Shown: positions 10,953 through 22,227 of the stretch, one piece after another | Numbering within the stretch: position 1 is the stretch's first letter | Layout of the letters: each line of letters begins with the position of its first letter | Assembly (NCBI RefSeq): GCF_028292945.1 | Contig: NZ_JAQGLJ010000045.1 | Coordinates: 1-64,000 of the forward strand | Origin: Sphingomonas bacterium | Lineage (GTDB): Bacteria > Pseudomonadota > Alphaproteobacteria > Sphingomonadales > Sphingomonadaceae | Length of the DNA: 64,000 nucleotides | Reading direction: 5' to 3' | Made by a program: the position numbers and the translations under genes | The notes under the pieces: model-generated | What the model was told of the DNA's origin: nothing | The model's database searches: none | What the model saw: only the letters and a program-made list of their open reading frames with translations

Positions 10953-11073
10953 GGGGTGTCGGGCGACAGAATTTGCGCCGCTAAAGCTGTTCTTGCCGCC
11001 TCCCAACATTCGCGTGGGCGCATTTCCTACTGAAACAGTGGACGTTCCGACAATCTGATCTGCGGAGTGCCCC

Positions 11074-13530
11074 ATGTCGCTGACGCTCGCCCTCTTGCTA
11101 ACTGCTCAAGCAACGGCCCCATCGACCGAGCAGGCCGTTGCCGCACCGCCCGCGCAAGTGGATGAGGCGAGTGGCAGGCTAGGCACCGCGCAGCAGGGCG
11201 GCGGCGACGTGGTGGTCACGGCCCGGCGGCGTTCGGAGACTGTCCAGCGCGTGCCGATCGCGATTTCGGTCATCGGTGGCACCGCGATCGCGGAGACTGG
11301 CGCATACAACGTCAACCGGATCACGCAGCTGCAGCCGTCGCTGCAATTCTATTCGACCAACCCGCGCAACTCCGCCGCCAACATCCGTGGCCTGGGCGCG
11401 CCGTTCGGGCTGACCAACGACGGGATCGAACAGGGCGTCGGCATCTATGTCGACCAGGTCTATTACAGCCGCATCGCGTCGGCGACGTTCGACTTCACGG
11501 ATACGGAGCGGATCGAAATCCTGCGTGGCCCCCAGGGAACGCTATACGGCAAGAACACCACCGCCGGCGCGATCAACATCTCGACGCGCGCACCGAGCTT
11601 CACGCCCGAGGCGCGGGTCGAGCTGACCGGGGGGAACTACGACTTCTTCCAGGGCAAGGCATCGATCTCCGGACCGCTCGTCGACAACAAACTGGCAATC
11701 CGACTGTCGACCTCGGTCACGACGCGGCGCGGCACGATCTACAATGTGCACCACGACAAGTATCAGAACAGCCAGGACAATCAGAGTTTCCGCGGGCAGT
11801 TGCTGTGGCGCGCGACCGACAATCTCGATCTGACGCTGTTCGGCGACTTTAACCGCCAGGCCCCCGAATGCTGCGTGCAATACTATGTTCGCACCGGTGC
11901 GACGCAGCGTCCGCTCAACAGGCAATATGCCGCGTTGGCCGTCGCGCAGGGCTATGCCGTACCGTCCAGCGATCCATTCGATCGCGTAACCGACGTCGAC
12001 TCCCCGTTGCGCGCAAAGCAGGAGCTGGGAGGGGGATCGCTGCTAGCGAACCTTGATCTCGACTTTGGGACGATCACATCGGTGACCGCCTATCGTCTGT
12101 GGGACTGGAAGCCTTCGAACGACCGGGACTTCATCGGTCTGCCGATCACGCCGGTGTCGGCCAATCCCTCCCAGCAGAAGCAGTTCAGTCAGGAACTGCG
12201 TATCGCATCGAACGGAACGAAGCCGGTCGATTACGTGCTGGGAGCCTTCTACTTCCGCCAGTCGATCGACACCCAAGGGTCGCAGGTTCAGGGGCCGGCG
12301 GCGAGCCGGTTTCTGCTCAACCCCGGCAATGTCGCGCCCGGCGCGAGCGGCTGCGCCACGCCGACCACTGCCGCCTGCAACCCGGCGGTGCTGAACGGGC
12401 TCGCGTCGACGAACACGATCGGCTTCACCAACACGTCGGCGGCCCTGTTCGGCAAGCTGACATGGAACGTCTCCGACTCTTTCCAGATCTCGCCAGGCCT
12501 ACGGCTCAATTACGACAAGAAGGACGGCTCGTACGTCTCCGTTGTCACCACCGGGGCGGGAAGCGCGACGCTGAACGCCGATCAGCGCGGCGTGCTCGCG
12601 CCGCAGACCTATGAGCCGGTATTCGATAACTGGAACTTGTCGGGCGATATCACCGCCGCGTGGCGGGTGACGCCGGACGTCAACGCGTATGCGACCTTTG
12701 CGCGATCCTACAAGTCGGGGGGCATCAACCTGTCCGGTCTGCCGCTGGACGCCGCGAACAACCCGATTCTGCTTGCCGCCACCGTCAAGCCCGAGAAGGT
12801 CAACCATTTCGAGCTTGGGCTGAAAACCCAGTTCGCCGATCGGCGCGCGACGCTCAACATCGCGGCGTTCCGCACCGACATCCTCGACTATCAGGCGACG
12901 GTCAGCAACGGGCAGTTGGGCGTGCTGCGCGGTTACCTCGCCAATGCCGGCAAGGTGCGGACGCAGGGCATCGAGGTCGATTCCGCATTCCGGCCGACGG
13001 CGCGGTTCAACCTGTACCTCAACGCAGGCTATACCGACGCAACGTATCGCCGCTTCGTCGATGCGCCGTGCCCGCCCGAGCTGACCGGTGGGGCGGCGGC
13101 AAGCGCCACCAATCCCGCCAGCCCGGCCGGTACGCCCAACGGCTTCAGCCCGGCCAATTGCGACATCTCCGGCCAGCGCCTGCCAGGCGTGTCCAAATGG
13201 GCGTTCTCGTTCGGAGCGGAATATGGCGTGCCGGCCAAGGTCGCCGGGCTCGATGGCCAGTTCTACCTCGGCTATGACGGCAGCTATCGGTCCAGTTTCT
13301 CGTCGAATCCCTCGCAATCCGCCTACACCCAAATCGCCGGCTACGCGCTCAGCAATTTCCGGCTCGGCTACAAGGCGCGCGACAGCTGGAACGTGTTCGG
13401 CTGGCTTCGCAACGCCTTCGACCGCAATTATCACGAGGTGCTCGCGGTGCAATCCGGCAGCACGGGCCTGATCGTCGGACAGCCTGGTGATCCGCGGACC
13501 TATGGGATCACGGTATCGCGAGCCTTCTGA
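11074..13530 (+). CDS. TonB-dependent outer membrane receptor
   Basis: DVVVTARRRSETVQRVPIAISVIGGTAIAETGAYNVNRITQLQPSLQF plug domain, ERIEILRGPQGTLYGKNTTAGAINI, C-terminal aromatic SRAF. Confidence 0.93.
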   Translation: MSLTLALLLTAQATAPSTEQAVAAPPAQVDEASGRLGTAQQGGGDVVVTARRRSETVQRVPIAISVIGGTAIAETGAYNVNRITQLQPSLQFYSTNPRNSAANIRGLGAPFGLTNDGIEQGVGIYVDQVYYSRIASATFDFTDTERIEILRGPQGTLYGKNTTAGAINISTRAPSFTPEARVELTGGNYDFFQGKASISGPLVDNKLAIRLSTSVTTRRGTIYNVHHDKYQNSQDNQSFRGQLLWRATDNLDLTLFGDFNRQAPECCVQYYVRTGATQRPLNRQYAALAVAQGYAVPSSDPFDRVTDVDSPLRAKQELGGGSLLANLDLDFGTITSVTAYRLWDWKPSNDRDFIGLPITPVSANPSQQKQFSQELRIASNGTKPVDYVLGAFYFRQSIDTQGSQVQGPAASRFLLNPGNVAPGASGCATPTTAACNPAVLNGLASTNTIGFTNTSAALFGKLTWNVSDSFQISPGLRLNYDKKDGSYVSVVTTGAGSATLNADQRGVLAPQTYEPVFDNWNLSGDITAAWRVTPDVNAYATFARSYKSGGINLSGLPLDAANNPILLAATVKPEKVNHFELGLKTQFADRRATLNIAAFRTDILDYQATVSNGQLGVLRGYLANAGKVRTQGIEVDSAFRPTARFNLYLNAGYTDATYRRFVDAPCPPELTGGAAASATNPASPAGTPNGFSPANCDISGQRLPGVSKWAFSFGAEYGVPAKVAGLDGQFYLGYDGSYRSSFSSNPSQSAYTQIAGYALSNFRLGYKARDSWNVFGWLRNAFDRNYHEVLAVQSGSTGLIVGQPGDPRTYGITVSRAF

Positions 13531-13538
13531 CCGGAAAT

Positions 13539-13580
13539 GCAAACGCCCGAACTGCATTGCGTGCAGCCCGGGCGCCTTGC
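13539..13580 (+). terminator. Compound hairpin terminator after TonB-dependent receptor
   Basis: GCAAaCGCCCG...CTGCA ttgcg TGCAG...CGGGCGccTTGC, 9 nt past the stop codon. Confidence 0.6.
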
Positions 13581-13825
13581 GTGACGATCGCTCGTCAGCC
13601 CCCAATACCACCTCTCCGCCCGCACGCTCCTGAGAGCGGGGCATGAGAAGCACCATCCCCGAACCACGGCCATTGCCTATGTCTCGATGTCCGTACGACT
13701 AAGTCGCGCCTGACGGTTTGTCACCAGCTGTTCCATGCGCGGACTCGATTGCGGCGAGTCTGTGGCCGTGCTGCCACAGGGCGGATCGGTTGCTCCGGGC
13801 GCGGGGGCGCCGTAGAGCGCGCATC

Positions 13826-15076
13826 ATGCTCCTGACCCGCTATGAACGAATGATCGCCCGGCGGTATCTGCTGCCGGGCAAGGGGGAGCGGTTCATCGTC
13901 CTCGTGGCCGGGTTCAGCCTGGGCGCTGTGATGCTGGGAGTCGCGGCGCTGGTGATCGTCATGAGCGTGATGAACGGCTTTCGTGCGGAGTTGTTCGACA
14001 AGATCGTCGGGCTGAACGGTCATGCCGTCATCCAGGGCGTCGGCGGTCGCCTGCCGGACTGGCGCGCGATCGCGGCGCAGGCGCGCGCCACGCCGGGCGT
14101 CATATCGGCGCTGCCGCTGATCGAACAGCCGCTCGCCGCGACCTACAACGGCCGCGCGGAAGCGGTGCTGGTGCGCGGCATGCGGGTCGAGGATATCCGC
14201 GCCAATCCATCGCTGCGGGGTAAGGTGGTGGCGGGCTCTTTCGCGTCCGTGACGCAGGGGAGCAATCGCATCGCGATCGGATCGCGACTGGCCGAGATGC
14301 TGGGCGCGCAGATCGGTTCGGAGATCGCGCTGTTCAATCCGCAGGGTCAGACGACGCCGTTCGGCACCGTGCCGCGCATCGTCAGCTATCAGGTCGGCGC
14401 GATCTTCGAGATCGGCGTCTACGATCTCGACAAGGCGTATGTGGTCATGCCGATCGAGGACGCGCAGACGCTGTTGCTGATGGGCGACGCGGCGAGCATG
14501 GTCGAGGTGCAGACCACCGATCCCGATCGCGTCGGCGAGATCCTGGCGCCGCTCGCCGGCCGCATCGGCGGGCAGGCGGTGATCGCCGACTGGCGATCGA
14601 TGAACGCCGAGCTGTTTGACGCGCTGGCAGTCGAGCGCGTGGCGATGTTCACCGTGTTGTGCATCATCATCCTGGTGGCGGCGTTCAATATCGCCTCGTC
14701 GCTGATCATGCTGGTGCGCGCGAAGACGCGCGACATTGCCATCCTGCGCACGATGGGTGCGGGCCGCGCGGCAATGCTGCGCGTCTTCATGGCGGTGGGC
14801 ACGTCGATCGGCGTGCTGGGGACGCTGGCGGGGCTGCTGCTGGGGTTCGTGTTCCTGTTCTATCGCCAGGGGGTAGTCGGTATCGTCCAGTTCGTGACCG
14901 GGCAGAATCTGTGGGATCCGTCAGTGCGCATCCTGACCGAACTGCCGTCGCAACCCGATCCAGTCGAGATCGCGCTGATCGTCGCCATGTCGCTGTTGTT
15001 CAGCTTTCTGGCGACGCTGTATCCGGCGTGGAAGGCGGCCAACACCGACCCGGTGCAGGTTCTGCGTTATGAGTGA
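13826..15076 (+). CDS. lolC: Lipoprotein-releasing ABC transporter permease (LolC/LolE family)
   Basis: [56 protein letters not shown]; FtsX-like C-terminus; overlaps lolD. Confidence 0.9.
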   Translation: MLLTRYERMIARRYLLPGKGERFIVLVAGFSLGAVMLGVAALVIVMSVMNGFRAELFDKIVGLNGHAVIQGVGGRLPDWRAIAAQARATPGVISALPLIEQPLAATYNGRAEAVLVRGMRVEDIRANPSLRGKVVAGSFASVTQGSNRIAIGSRLAEMLGAQIGSEIALFNPQGQTTPFGTVPRIVSYQVGAIFEIGVYDLDKAYVVMPIEDAQTLLLMGDAASMVEVQTTDPDRVGEILAPLAGRIGGQAVIADWRSMNAELFDALAVERVAMFTVLCIIILVAAFNIASSLIMLVRAKTRDIAILRTMGAGRAAMLRVFMAVGTSIGVLGTLAGLLLGFVFLFYRQGVVGIVQFVTGQNLWDPSVRILTELPSQPDPVEIALIVAMSLLFSFLATLYPAWKAANTDPVQVLRYE

Positions 15077-15743
15077 GCCGGTCCTCGAGACACGCGGTCT
15101 GGCGCGCTCGTTCACACAGGGCGACGAGACGATCGAGGTGTTGCGCGGGGTCGACCTGGAGGTCGCGCCCGGCGAGATCGTCGCACTGCTCGGCGCGTCG
15201 GGGTCGGGCAAGTCGACCTTGTTGCAGGCGGTTGGCCTGCTGGAAGGTGGGTTCGGCGGGTCGATCCGCATCGCCGGCGAAGAGGCCGCGCATCTGTCGG
15301 CCGCCGAGCGCACGATATTGCGCCGCGACCGGCTCGGCTTCGTCTATCAGTTCCATCATCTGCTACCCGACTTCACCGCGCTCGAGAACGTCGTCCTGCC
15401 GCAGCTGATCGGCGGTCGTGAGCGCGAGGAGGCGAACGCGCGAGCCGCCGAGTTGTTGACCGCGTTGGGCGTCGGTCACCGTCTGCAGCATCGCCCCGCC
15501 AAGCTATCGGGGGGCGAGCAACAGCGCGTCGCCGTTGCCCGCGCGCTCGCCAACCGGCCCGCGCTGGTCTTGGCTGACGAGCCGACCGGCAACTTGGACG
15601 AACACACCGCCGACAAGGTGCTGGCCGAGTTCCTGCGCCTAGTTCGCGGCGAACGCTCCGCCGCGCTGGTCGCCACGCACAACGAGCGACTCGCGGCGAA
15701 GATGGACCGCGTGGTGAAGCTGCACGAAGGACGGCTGGCGTGA
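15069..15743 (+). CDS. lolD: Lipoprotein-releasing ABC transporter ATPase LolD
   Basis: Walker [15 protein letters not shown], signature [15 protein letters not shown], Walker [13 protein letters not shown]; adjacent to lolC. Confidence 0.92.
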   Translation: MSEPVLETRGLARSFTQGDETIEVLRGVDLEVAPGEIVALLGASGSGKSTLLQAVGLLEGGFGGSIRIAGEEAAHLSAAERTILRRDRLGFVYQFHHLLPDFTALENVVLPQLIGGREREEANARAAELLTALGVGHRLQHRPAKLSGGEQQRVAVARALANRPALVLADEPTGNLDEHTADKVLAEFLRLVRGERSAALVATHNERLAAKMDRVVKLHEGRLA

Positions 15744-16342
15744 GCGCTTGGCGCGGCACGCCGACGCTGGCCGGCGCGCATGTCTTGCTGCGACCGCTCG
15801 ATGCGGCCGACCTGCCCGACATCGTCGCGGCGGCGCGGGCTGACGACCTGTGGGATACCTTCTATGCAGCCGTGGCGCAATTGAAGGACGCCGATGCGTG
15901 GCTGGCCTCTACGCTGGCGCAGCGCGATGCGGGGCGGGTGTTGCCGTTCACCGTGCTCGACGCGACCGGGGCGATCGTCGGCACCACGCGCTTCATGCGG
16001 ATGAGCGAGGCCAACGCCCGTGTGGAGATCGGCGGCACCTTCTATGCGCGCCGGGTGCAACGCACCGGCCTGAATACCGAGGCCAAGCTGCTGCTTCTCG
16101 GCCATGCCTTCGACGCGCTCGGCTGTCAGTGTGTGCAGATCCGAACCGATTGGCTCAATCGCAACAGCCGGCAGGCCATCGAGCGGCTCGGGGCCAAGCT
16201 CGACGGCGTGCTGCGCGGGCATCAGCGGCTGCCGGACGGCCGCTTGCGCGACTCCGCCGTCTACTCCATCCTCGATCGCGAATGGCCCGGCGTGCGCGAC
16301 AATCTGCGCCTGATGCTGGCGCGCGGTGGGAAGGGCAGATGA
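15740..16342 (+). CDS. GNAT-family N-acetyltransferase
   Basis: RIM-like [97 protein letters not shown]. Confidence 0.85.
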   Translation: MSAWRGTPTLAGAHVLLRPLDAADLPDIVAAARADDLWDTFYAAVAQLKDADAWLASTLAQRDAGRVLPFTVLDATGAIVGTTRFMRMSEANARVEIGGTFYARRVQRTGLNTEAKLLLLGHAFDALGCQCVQIRTDWLNRNSRQAIERLGAKLDGVLRGHQRLPDGRLRDSAVYSILDREWPGVRDNLRLMLARGGKGR

Positions 16343-16818
16343 CGGCGATCACCGACATCGAGGTGCGCGCGGCGGATGGCGGTTCGGTCGGCCTCGACAC
16401 ATGGCGGGGCAAGGTGCTGCTGATCGTCAACACCGCGTCCAAATGCGGGTTCACGCCGCAATATGAGGGGCTGGAGGAGCTGCACCGCCGCTACGGCGAC
16501 CGCGGCTTCGAGGTGCTCGGCTTCCCGTGCAATCAGTTTGGCGCGCAGGAGCCGGGCGACGCGGCGGAGATCGCGACTTTTTGTTCAACGGTTTACGACG
16601 TGACCTTCCCGATGTTCGCGAAGGTCGACGTCAACGGCCCCGCCGCCCACCCGTTGTTCCAGCGGCTAAAGGAAGATGCGCCGGGGGTTCTGGGGTCGCG
16701 CGGGATCAAGTGGAATTTCACCAAGTTCCTGATCGATCGCGACGGGAAGGCCGTGCGCCGCTATGCGCCCTCGGTGCGCCCCGACGCGCTGACGAGCGAT
16801 ATCGAGGCGTTGCTGTAG
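16339..16818 (+). CDS. Glutathione peroxidase family
   Basis: LLIVNTASKCGFTPQYEGLEELHRRYGDRGFEVLGFPCNQFGAQEPGDAAEIATFC and KWNFTKFLIDRDG motifs. Confidence 0.93.
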   Translation: MTAITDIEVRAADGGSVGLDTWRGKVLLIVNTASKCGFTPQYEGLEELHRRYGDRGFEVLGFPCNQFGAQEPGDAAEIATFCSTVYDVTFPMFAKVDVNGPAAHPLFQRLKEDAPGVLGSRGIKWNFTKFLIDRDGKAVRRYAPSVRPDALTSDIEALL

Positions 16819-16857
16819 CTGGTTCCCAGAATCGTTAACGCCCGCCATAGTCGCGCG

Positions 16858-19800
16858 ATGCACGCCGGTTTCGTCCCTCTCCGCATCTTCTCCTGCTACA
16901 CGATGCTCGACGGGGCGATCGAGCCCAAGGACATCGCCGCCCAAGCCGCCAAGCTGAAGTTTCCCGCCGCCGCGCTGACCGACCGTAACGGGCTGTACGC
17001 CGCGATGGCGTTTGCCGACGCGGCCGGGAAAAAGGGCGTTCAGCCGATCATCGGCACGATGCTGGCCGTGGCGCGGCCTGACATGCCCGATGGCAGCACG
17101 CCAGTGCTCGACTGGCTGGCGCTCTACGCGCAGGACGAAGGCGGATACCAGGCGTTGTGCGCGCTGGTGAGCGAGGCGCATCTCGACCGGCCGATCGAAC
17201 AGCCGCCGCATGTCTGCTTCGCGGCGCTGGAGGGTCGCACTGCGGGTCTGCTCGCGCTGACGGCGGGCGGGGAGGGCGCGCTCGCACGCCTGTTCGCAGA
17301 GGATCAGCCAGCACGCGCGCATGCCTATGCCGATCGCCTGCAGGCGCTGTTCGCCGATCGGCTCTACGTCGAATTGAGTCGACGCGACGATCCGATCGAG
17401 CAGGCGGCAGAGCTGGCACTGATCGAGCTTGCCTATGCGCGCGATCTGCCGCTGGTCGCGACCAACCCCAGCTGCTTCGCCGAAGCCGCGTTCGGCGACG
17501 CGCACGACGCCATGCTGTGCATCGCCAGCTCCTCCTATGTCGACAGCGAGGACCGCCAGCGCAGCTGCCCGCATGCCTGGATTAAGCCGGCCGACGCCAT
17601 GACGTCGTTGTTTAGCGATGTGCCGGAGGCGATCGCGAACACGCTGGTGGTGGCACAGCGGTGTGCAGTGTCGGCGCCGGCACGCAAGCCGATCCTGCCC
17701 AGCCTTGCCGGCGATCCGTCGGCGGAGGCGGAGCTGCTGCGCCGGGATGCACATGCGGGTCTGGAGGCGCGGCTGGATCGGATCGATGCGCTGAAGTCCC
17801 CCTCCTGCTTGCGGGAGGACTTAGAGGAGGGGCTGTCGAACAGCGAACGCATCGTACCTGAACAATCCCACCGCCAACCCCTCCCCCACGGGGGAGGGGA
17901 GCAATGGCGGCAACCTTATCGCGACCGCCTCGCCTTCGAGCTCGACGTCATCATCCAGATGGGCTTTCCCGGCTACTTCCTGATCGTCGCGGACTTCATC
18001 GGCTGGGCCAAGGATCACGACATCCCCGTGGGACCGGGGCGCGGCTCGGGCGCCGGGTCGGTCGTCGCCTGGTCGCTCAGGATCACCGACCTCGACCCGC
18101 TGCAACTCGGCTTGCTGTTCGAGCGCTTCCTGAACCCCGAGCGCGTGTCGATGCCCGATTTCGACATCGACTTCTGCGAAACGCGGCGCGGGGAGGTGAT
18201 CCGCTACGTTCAGGAGAAATACGGTCGCGACCAGGTCGCGCAGATCATCACCTTTGGAAAGCTCAAGGCGCGCGCGGTGCTCAAGGACACCGGGCGCGTG
18301 TTGCAGATGAGCTATGGTCAGGTCGACCGGCTCGCCAAGCTGGTCCCCAATCACCCGACCGACCCGTGGACGCTCGACCGCGCGCTCAATGGCGTCAGTG
18401 AGTTGGCGCGCGAATATGCCAACGACAATCAGGTCCGCCGGCTGCTCGATCTGGCGCGTCAGCTGGAAGGCTTGCCACGTCACTCCTCGACTCACGCCGC
18501 GGGTGTGGTGATCGGCGACCGACCGCTCGCCGAACTGGTGCCGCTATATCGCGACCCGCGCTCCGACATGCCCGTCACGCAGTTCGACATGAAGTATGTC
18601 GAGGGCGCGGGGCTGGTGAAGTTCGACTTTCTCGGCCTCAAGACGCTATCCGTTCTACAGAAAGCGCTGCAACTGCTTGCAAAGCGGGACATCGTCGTCG
18701 ATCTCGATGCGCTCACCTGGGATGATACCGAGGTGTACAAGCTGCTCCAGCGCGGCGACACGGTGGGCGTGTTCCAGCTCGAGTCGGAGGGTATGCGGCG
18801 CACATTGTCCGCCGTGCGCCCGTCCAACTTCGGCGACATCATCGCGCTCGTGTCACTGTACCGCCCTGGGCCGATGGACAATATCCCCAGCTTCGGACGC
18901 CGCAAGCAGGGGCAGGAGCCGATCAGCTACCCGCATGCGTTGCTGGAGCCGATCCTGGCGGAGACCTACGGCATCTTCGTCTATCAGGAACAGGTGATGC
19001 AGGCCGCCCAGGTGCTTGCCGGCCTGTCGCTCGGGGGCGCGGACGTGTTGCGGCGCGCGATGGGCAAGAAGAACAAGGCCGAGATGGACGCGCAGCGCGC
19101 CGGCTTCGTCGAGGGCTGCGCGACCGTGAACGGCATCGGCGCACGCCAGGCCAACGAGCTGTTCGATCTGATCGACAAGTTCGCCGGCTATGGGTTCAAC
19201 AAGTCGCACGCCGCAGCGTATGCGCTGCTCGCCTATCAGACCGCGTGGCTGAAGGCGCACCATCCGGCCGAGTTCTACGCGGCGTCGATGTGCTACGACA
19301 TGGCGCTGACCGACAAGCTTGGGTTGTTCGTGGAAGACGCGCGCCGGTTGGGCGTGCCCGTGCTGCCACCGTGCATCCACCGCAGCGGCGCGGAGTTCGA
19401 CGTCGAGGCGGCAGGCGAGGGCGTCGCGGTCCGCTACGCACTCGGCGCGTTGAAGTCGGTGGGCGAGGGCGCGATGGACAAGCTCGTCGCGGAACGCGAC
19501 GCGAATGGTCCGTTCCGCAGCCTTGACGACCTCGCCACGCGCGTCGACCCGCGCCTCCTCAACAAGCGTCAGCTGGAGACGCTTGCCGCGGCCGGCGCGT
19601 TCGATGCGATCGACGCGAACCGCGCCGGGGTGTTCGCGGTGGCGGAAACGGTGTTGGCGGTCGCGGCGCGGACGCATGCCAACAAGGCCAGCGGGCAGGG
19701 CGGCCTGTTCGGCGACACGGAGGTGGCAGGCGATGCGATCGCGCTGCCCGCCTCGGCAAGCTGGACGCTGTCGCAGCGGATGGAGCAGGAGAAGGAGGCG

Positions 19801-20439
19801 TTCGGCTTCTATTTCTCCGCGCACCCGATCGATCGGCACGCGCACCTCGCGCGCATGTACGGCGCGCGGCAGTACGCAAAGCTCGGCGAATTGCGGATCC
19901 CTGACGACGGTACGCGCGCCGGCGCGATGATGGCTGTGCTGGTCGAGGACGCACGCTGGCGGACGTCGGCGCGAGGCAAACGCTATCTGATGGCGACGCT
20001 GTCCGATGCCTCCGGCCAGTTCGTCGCGACCTGTTTCGACGACGCGGTCGCCAAGGACCTGGAGGAGGCGGCGGCGAATGGCGGTTGCGGGCTCGTCACC
20101 GCCGAGCTCGACCGCCGGCCTGGCGAGGAGACGCCGCGCGTGACGGTGAAGCGCATCCAGCCGTTCGAGGCGTTGGCGTCCACGGCCCGGTTCGCCGTCG
20201 AGCTCGAGGTCGCAGACGCCGCAGCCTTCGATGCATTGGCGACGTTGCTGGCGGATCATCGCGGCGCGCGGGGCGAAGTTCGGGCGCGGGTCGCCCTGTC
20301 GCCCGGTGTCGAAGTTGGCCTTTTGCTCGGTCGCGACTTCCTGCTTGATGCCGAGCTTGCCGGGCGGCTGGAGTCGATGCACGGTGTCACCGCCGTCACC
20401 TTCAAGCAGGCCGCTACGCGTCTGCAGCTGGTCGGCTGA
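16858..20439 (+). CDS. dnaE: DNA polymerase III alpha subunit
   Basis: PHP domain start, FPGYFLIVADFIGWAKDHDIPVGPGRGSGAGSVVAW, PDFDIDFCETRR, HAAGVVIGDRPL, YGFNKSHAAAYALLAYQTAWLKAHHP. Contains an unusual in-frame repeat insertion at about 17797-17901. Confidence 0.96.
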   Translation: MHAGFVPLRIFSCYTMLDGAIEPKDIAAQAAKLKFPAAALTDRNGLYAAMAFADAAGKKGVQPIIGTMLAVARPDMPDGSTPVLDWLALYAQDEGGYQALCALVSEAHLDRPIEQPPHVCFAALEGRTAGLLALTAGGEGALARLFAEDQPARAHAYADRLQALFADRLYVELSRRDDPIEQAAELALIELAYARDLPLVATNPSCFAEAAFGDAHDAMLCIASSSYVDSEDRQRSCPHAWIKPADAMTSLFSDVPEAIANTLVVAQRCAVSAPARKPILPSLAGDPSAEAELLRRDAHAGLEARLDRIDALKSPSCLREDLEEGLSNSERIVPEQSHRQPLPHGGGEQWRQPYRDRLAFELDVIIQMGFPGYFLIVADFIGWAKDHDIPVGPGRGSGAGSVVAWSLRITDLDPLQLGLLFERFLNPERVSMPDFDIDFCETRRGEVIRYVQEKYGRDQVAQIITFGKLKARAVLKDTGRVLQMSYGQVDRLAKLVPNHPTDPWTLDRALNGVSELAREYANDNQVRRLLDLARQLEGLPRHSSTHAAGVVIGDRPLAELVPLYRDPRSDMPVTQFDMKYVEGAGLVKFDFLGLKTLSVLQKALQLLAKRDIVVDLDALTWDDTEVYKLLQRGDTVGVFQLESEGMRRTLSAVRPSNFGDIIALVSLYRPGPMDNIPSFGRRKQGQEPISYPHALLEPILAETYGIFVYQEQVMQAAQVLAGLSLGGADVLRRAMGKKNKAEMDAQRAGFVEGCATVNGIGARQANELFDLIDKFAGYGFNKSHAAAYALLAYQTAWLKAHHPAEFYAASMCYDMALTDKLGLFVEDARRLGVPVLPPCIHRSGAEFDVEAAGEGVAVRYALGALKSVGEGAMDKLVAERDANGPFRSLDDLATRVDPRLLNKRQLETLAAAGAFDAIDANRAGVFAVAETVLAVAARTHANKASGQGGLFGDTEVAGDAIALPASASWTLSQRMEQEKEAFGFYFSAHPIDRHAHLARMYGARQYAKLGELRIPDDGTRAGAMMAVLVEDARWRTSARGKRYLMATLSDASGQFVATCFDDAVAKDLEEAAANGGCGLVTAELDRRPGEETPRVTVKRIQPFEALASTARFAVELEVADAAAFDALATLLADHRGARGEVRARVALSPGVEVGLLLGRDFLLDAELAGRLESMHGVTAVTFKQAATRLQLVG
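17797..17901. repeat. Palindromic intergenic-type repeat carried in frame within dnaE
   Basis: tccccctcctgcttgcgggaggac...ccaacccctcccccacgggggagggga; terminal 10-bp perfect stem CCCCTCCCCC-AC-GGGGGAGGGG (17878-17899). Confidence 0.75.
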
Positions 20440-20456
20440 ACGGAGAGAGGGCGCAA

Positions 20457-22040
20457 ATGCTGGGTGGAATGCAGGACTTCGAGCTGCGCGTGCCGCGGCT
20501 GCTGGAGCATGCCGAACGCGAGCATGGCAGGCGCGAGATCGTGTCGCGCTGGGCGGACGGCACGGAGACGCGCAGCGACTGGGCGGAGGTCGCTGCCAAT
20601 GCGAGGAAACTGGCGCAAGCGCTTAAAAGGATGGGTTGTCAGGTCGGCGACCGCATCGCGACCTTGGGGATGAATCATGCCCATCACCTGACCGCCTGGT
20701 ACGGCGCGATCGGCATGGGTGGCGTGATTCACACGATCAACCCACGCCTGTTCGACGAACAGTTGGTCTATATCGCCAATCACGCCGAAGACCGCGTACT
20801 GTTCTACGACAAGGCTTTTCAGCCAATCGTCGACCGGCTGAGGCCGCAGTGGACCACCATCGAGCATTTCGTCTGCTTCGACGACGGCAGCTTCAACAGT
20901 CTGATCGACCCCGAGAGTGGCGACTATGCCTGGCATGAAGGGCCCGAGCGCGAGCCGTGCATGCTCTGCTATACCAGCGGCACCACGGGCGATCCCAAGG
21001 GCGTCCTGTACGAACATCGCTCCACCATGATCCACGCCATGGCCGAGGTTGCACCGGCGGTGTTCAACCTGAGTGCGCGCTCGGTGGTGTTGCCGATCGT
21101 GCCGATGTTCCACGCTGCGGCCTGGGGTCTTCCCTTCGCGGGCGCCTTGGCCGGAGCGAAGTTCGTCTACTCCGCGACCAATGACGCTGCCGTGCTGTGC
21201 GATTTGATGAACCGCGAGAAGGTGACGCATTCGGCCGGGGTGCCGACGGTCTGGCTGGCGATGTTCGGGCATACGGACGCGACCGGCGAGGCCCCGCGTT
21301 TCCTGCAACAGGTGACGATCGGCGGGTCGGCCGCGCCGCGTGCGATGATCGAACGGATCATGGGCATGGGGGTCGAGGTCAAGCATCTGTGGGGGATGAC
21401 GGAGACCTCCCCGATCGGGACCGCCGGGTCGCCACCCGCCGACTGGGACGAGTATAGCCACGAGCAGAAGCTGGATCGGATCAGCAAGCAAGGTCAGGTG
21501 CCGTTCGGGGTCGAGCTGCGCGTGATCGACGACGCCGAGGTCGAACAGCCGCGTGACGGCGTGAGCTCCGGTCGTCTGCAGGTCCGTGGCCCCTGGGTAG
21601 TGAAGCGCTACTTCCAGGCCGAAGCCGACGCGATCGATTCCGACGGGTGGTTCGACACCGGGGACGTGTCCGTCATGCATCCCGACGGCACGATGCAGAT
21701 CACCGATCGCGCCAAGGACGTGATCAAATCGGGCGGAGAGTGGATCAGTTCGGTAGAGCTGGAGAACGCGGCGGTCGGTTGTCCCGGCGTCGCCGAGGCC
21801 GCCGCGATCGGGATTGCGCATCCCAAATGGGACGAACGTCCGCTGTTGCTGGTCGTGCGCAAGCCGGGCAGCGCGGTCACCGCGGGCGAGGTGCGCGCGC
21901 ATCTGGCGACCGCGGTGGCGAAATGGTGGCTGCCGGACGCGGTCGAGTTCCTCGACGACCTGCCGCACACCGCGACGGGCAAGCTGCTGAAGAGCGCGTT
22001 GCGCGAGCGGTTCAAGGACTACCGTCTCGAGGAGGCGTAG
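20457..22040 (+). CDS. Long-chain fatty acyl-CoA synthetase / AMP-dependent ligase
   Basis: [74 protein letters not shown] motifs. Confidence 0.93.
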   Translation: MLGGMQDFELRVPRLLEHAEREHGRREIVSRWADGTETRSDWAEVAANARKLAQALKRMGCQVGDRIATLGMNHAHHLTAWYGAIGMGGVIHTINPRLFDEQLVYIANHAEDRVLFYDKAFQPIVDRLRPQWTTIEHFVCFDDGSFNSLIDPESGDYAWHEGPEREPCMLCYTSGTTGDPKGVLYEHRSTMIHAMAEVAPAVFNLSARSVVLPIVPMFHAAAWGLPFAGALAGAKFVYSATNDAAVLCDLMNREKVTHSAGVPTVWLAMFGHTDATGEAPRFLQQVTIGGSAAPRAMIERIMGMGVEVKHLWGMTETSPIGTAGSPPADWDEYSHEQKLDRISKQGQVPFGVELRVIDDAEVEQPRDGVSSGRLQVRGPWVVKRYFQAEADAIDSDGWFDTGDVSVMHPDGTMQITDRAKDVIKSGGEWISSVELENAAVGCPGVAEAAAIGIAHPKWDERPLLLVVRKPGSAVTAGEVRAHLATAVAKWWLPDAVEFLDDLPHTATGKLLKSALRERFKDYRLEEA

Positions 22041-22048
22041 AACCGCAA

Positions 22049-22086
22049 CGCAGCTTCTCCCCGGCTTTCGCCGCGGAGAAGCTGCG
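22049..22086. terminator. Strong bidirectional hairpin between convergent genes
   Basis: CGCAGCTTCTCC-c-CGGC-tttc-GCCG-c-GGAGAAGCTGCG. Confidence 0.7.
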
Positions 22087-22097
22087 GGCGCCGCCGA

Positions 22098-22226
22098 TTA
22101 CGCGCTCTTCTCTTCCGGCTCGGCCTCCCCGGGCGCATGACTGCCGTAGCCTGCGCCGGATTCCGCCTCCGGCTCCTCGCCGGTCCGATTGAGCTTGTCT
22201 GCGTCGGCGCGCCTGTCGTCGGTCAT
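22098..22226 (-). CDS. Small acidic protein (42 aa)
   Basis: MTDDRRADADKLNRTGEEPEAESGAGYGSHAPGEAEPEEKSA, immediately downstream of the DUF892 gene. Confidence 0.5.
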   Translation of the reverse strand: MTDDRRADADKLNRTGEEPEAESGAGYGSHAPGEAEPEEKSA

Positions 22227-22227
22227 C

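Noticed and set aside
18853-20382. 509-aa minus-strand ORF opposite dnaE
   Set aside because: Antisense artefact of high GC; the sense strand is conserved DnaE.
20256-21968. Long minus-strand ORF (570 aa) opposite the acyl-CoA synthetase gene
   Set aside because: Typical GC-rich antisense ORF with His/Arg/Asp-rich composition and no domain; the plus strand encodes a clear ligase.
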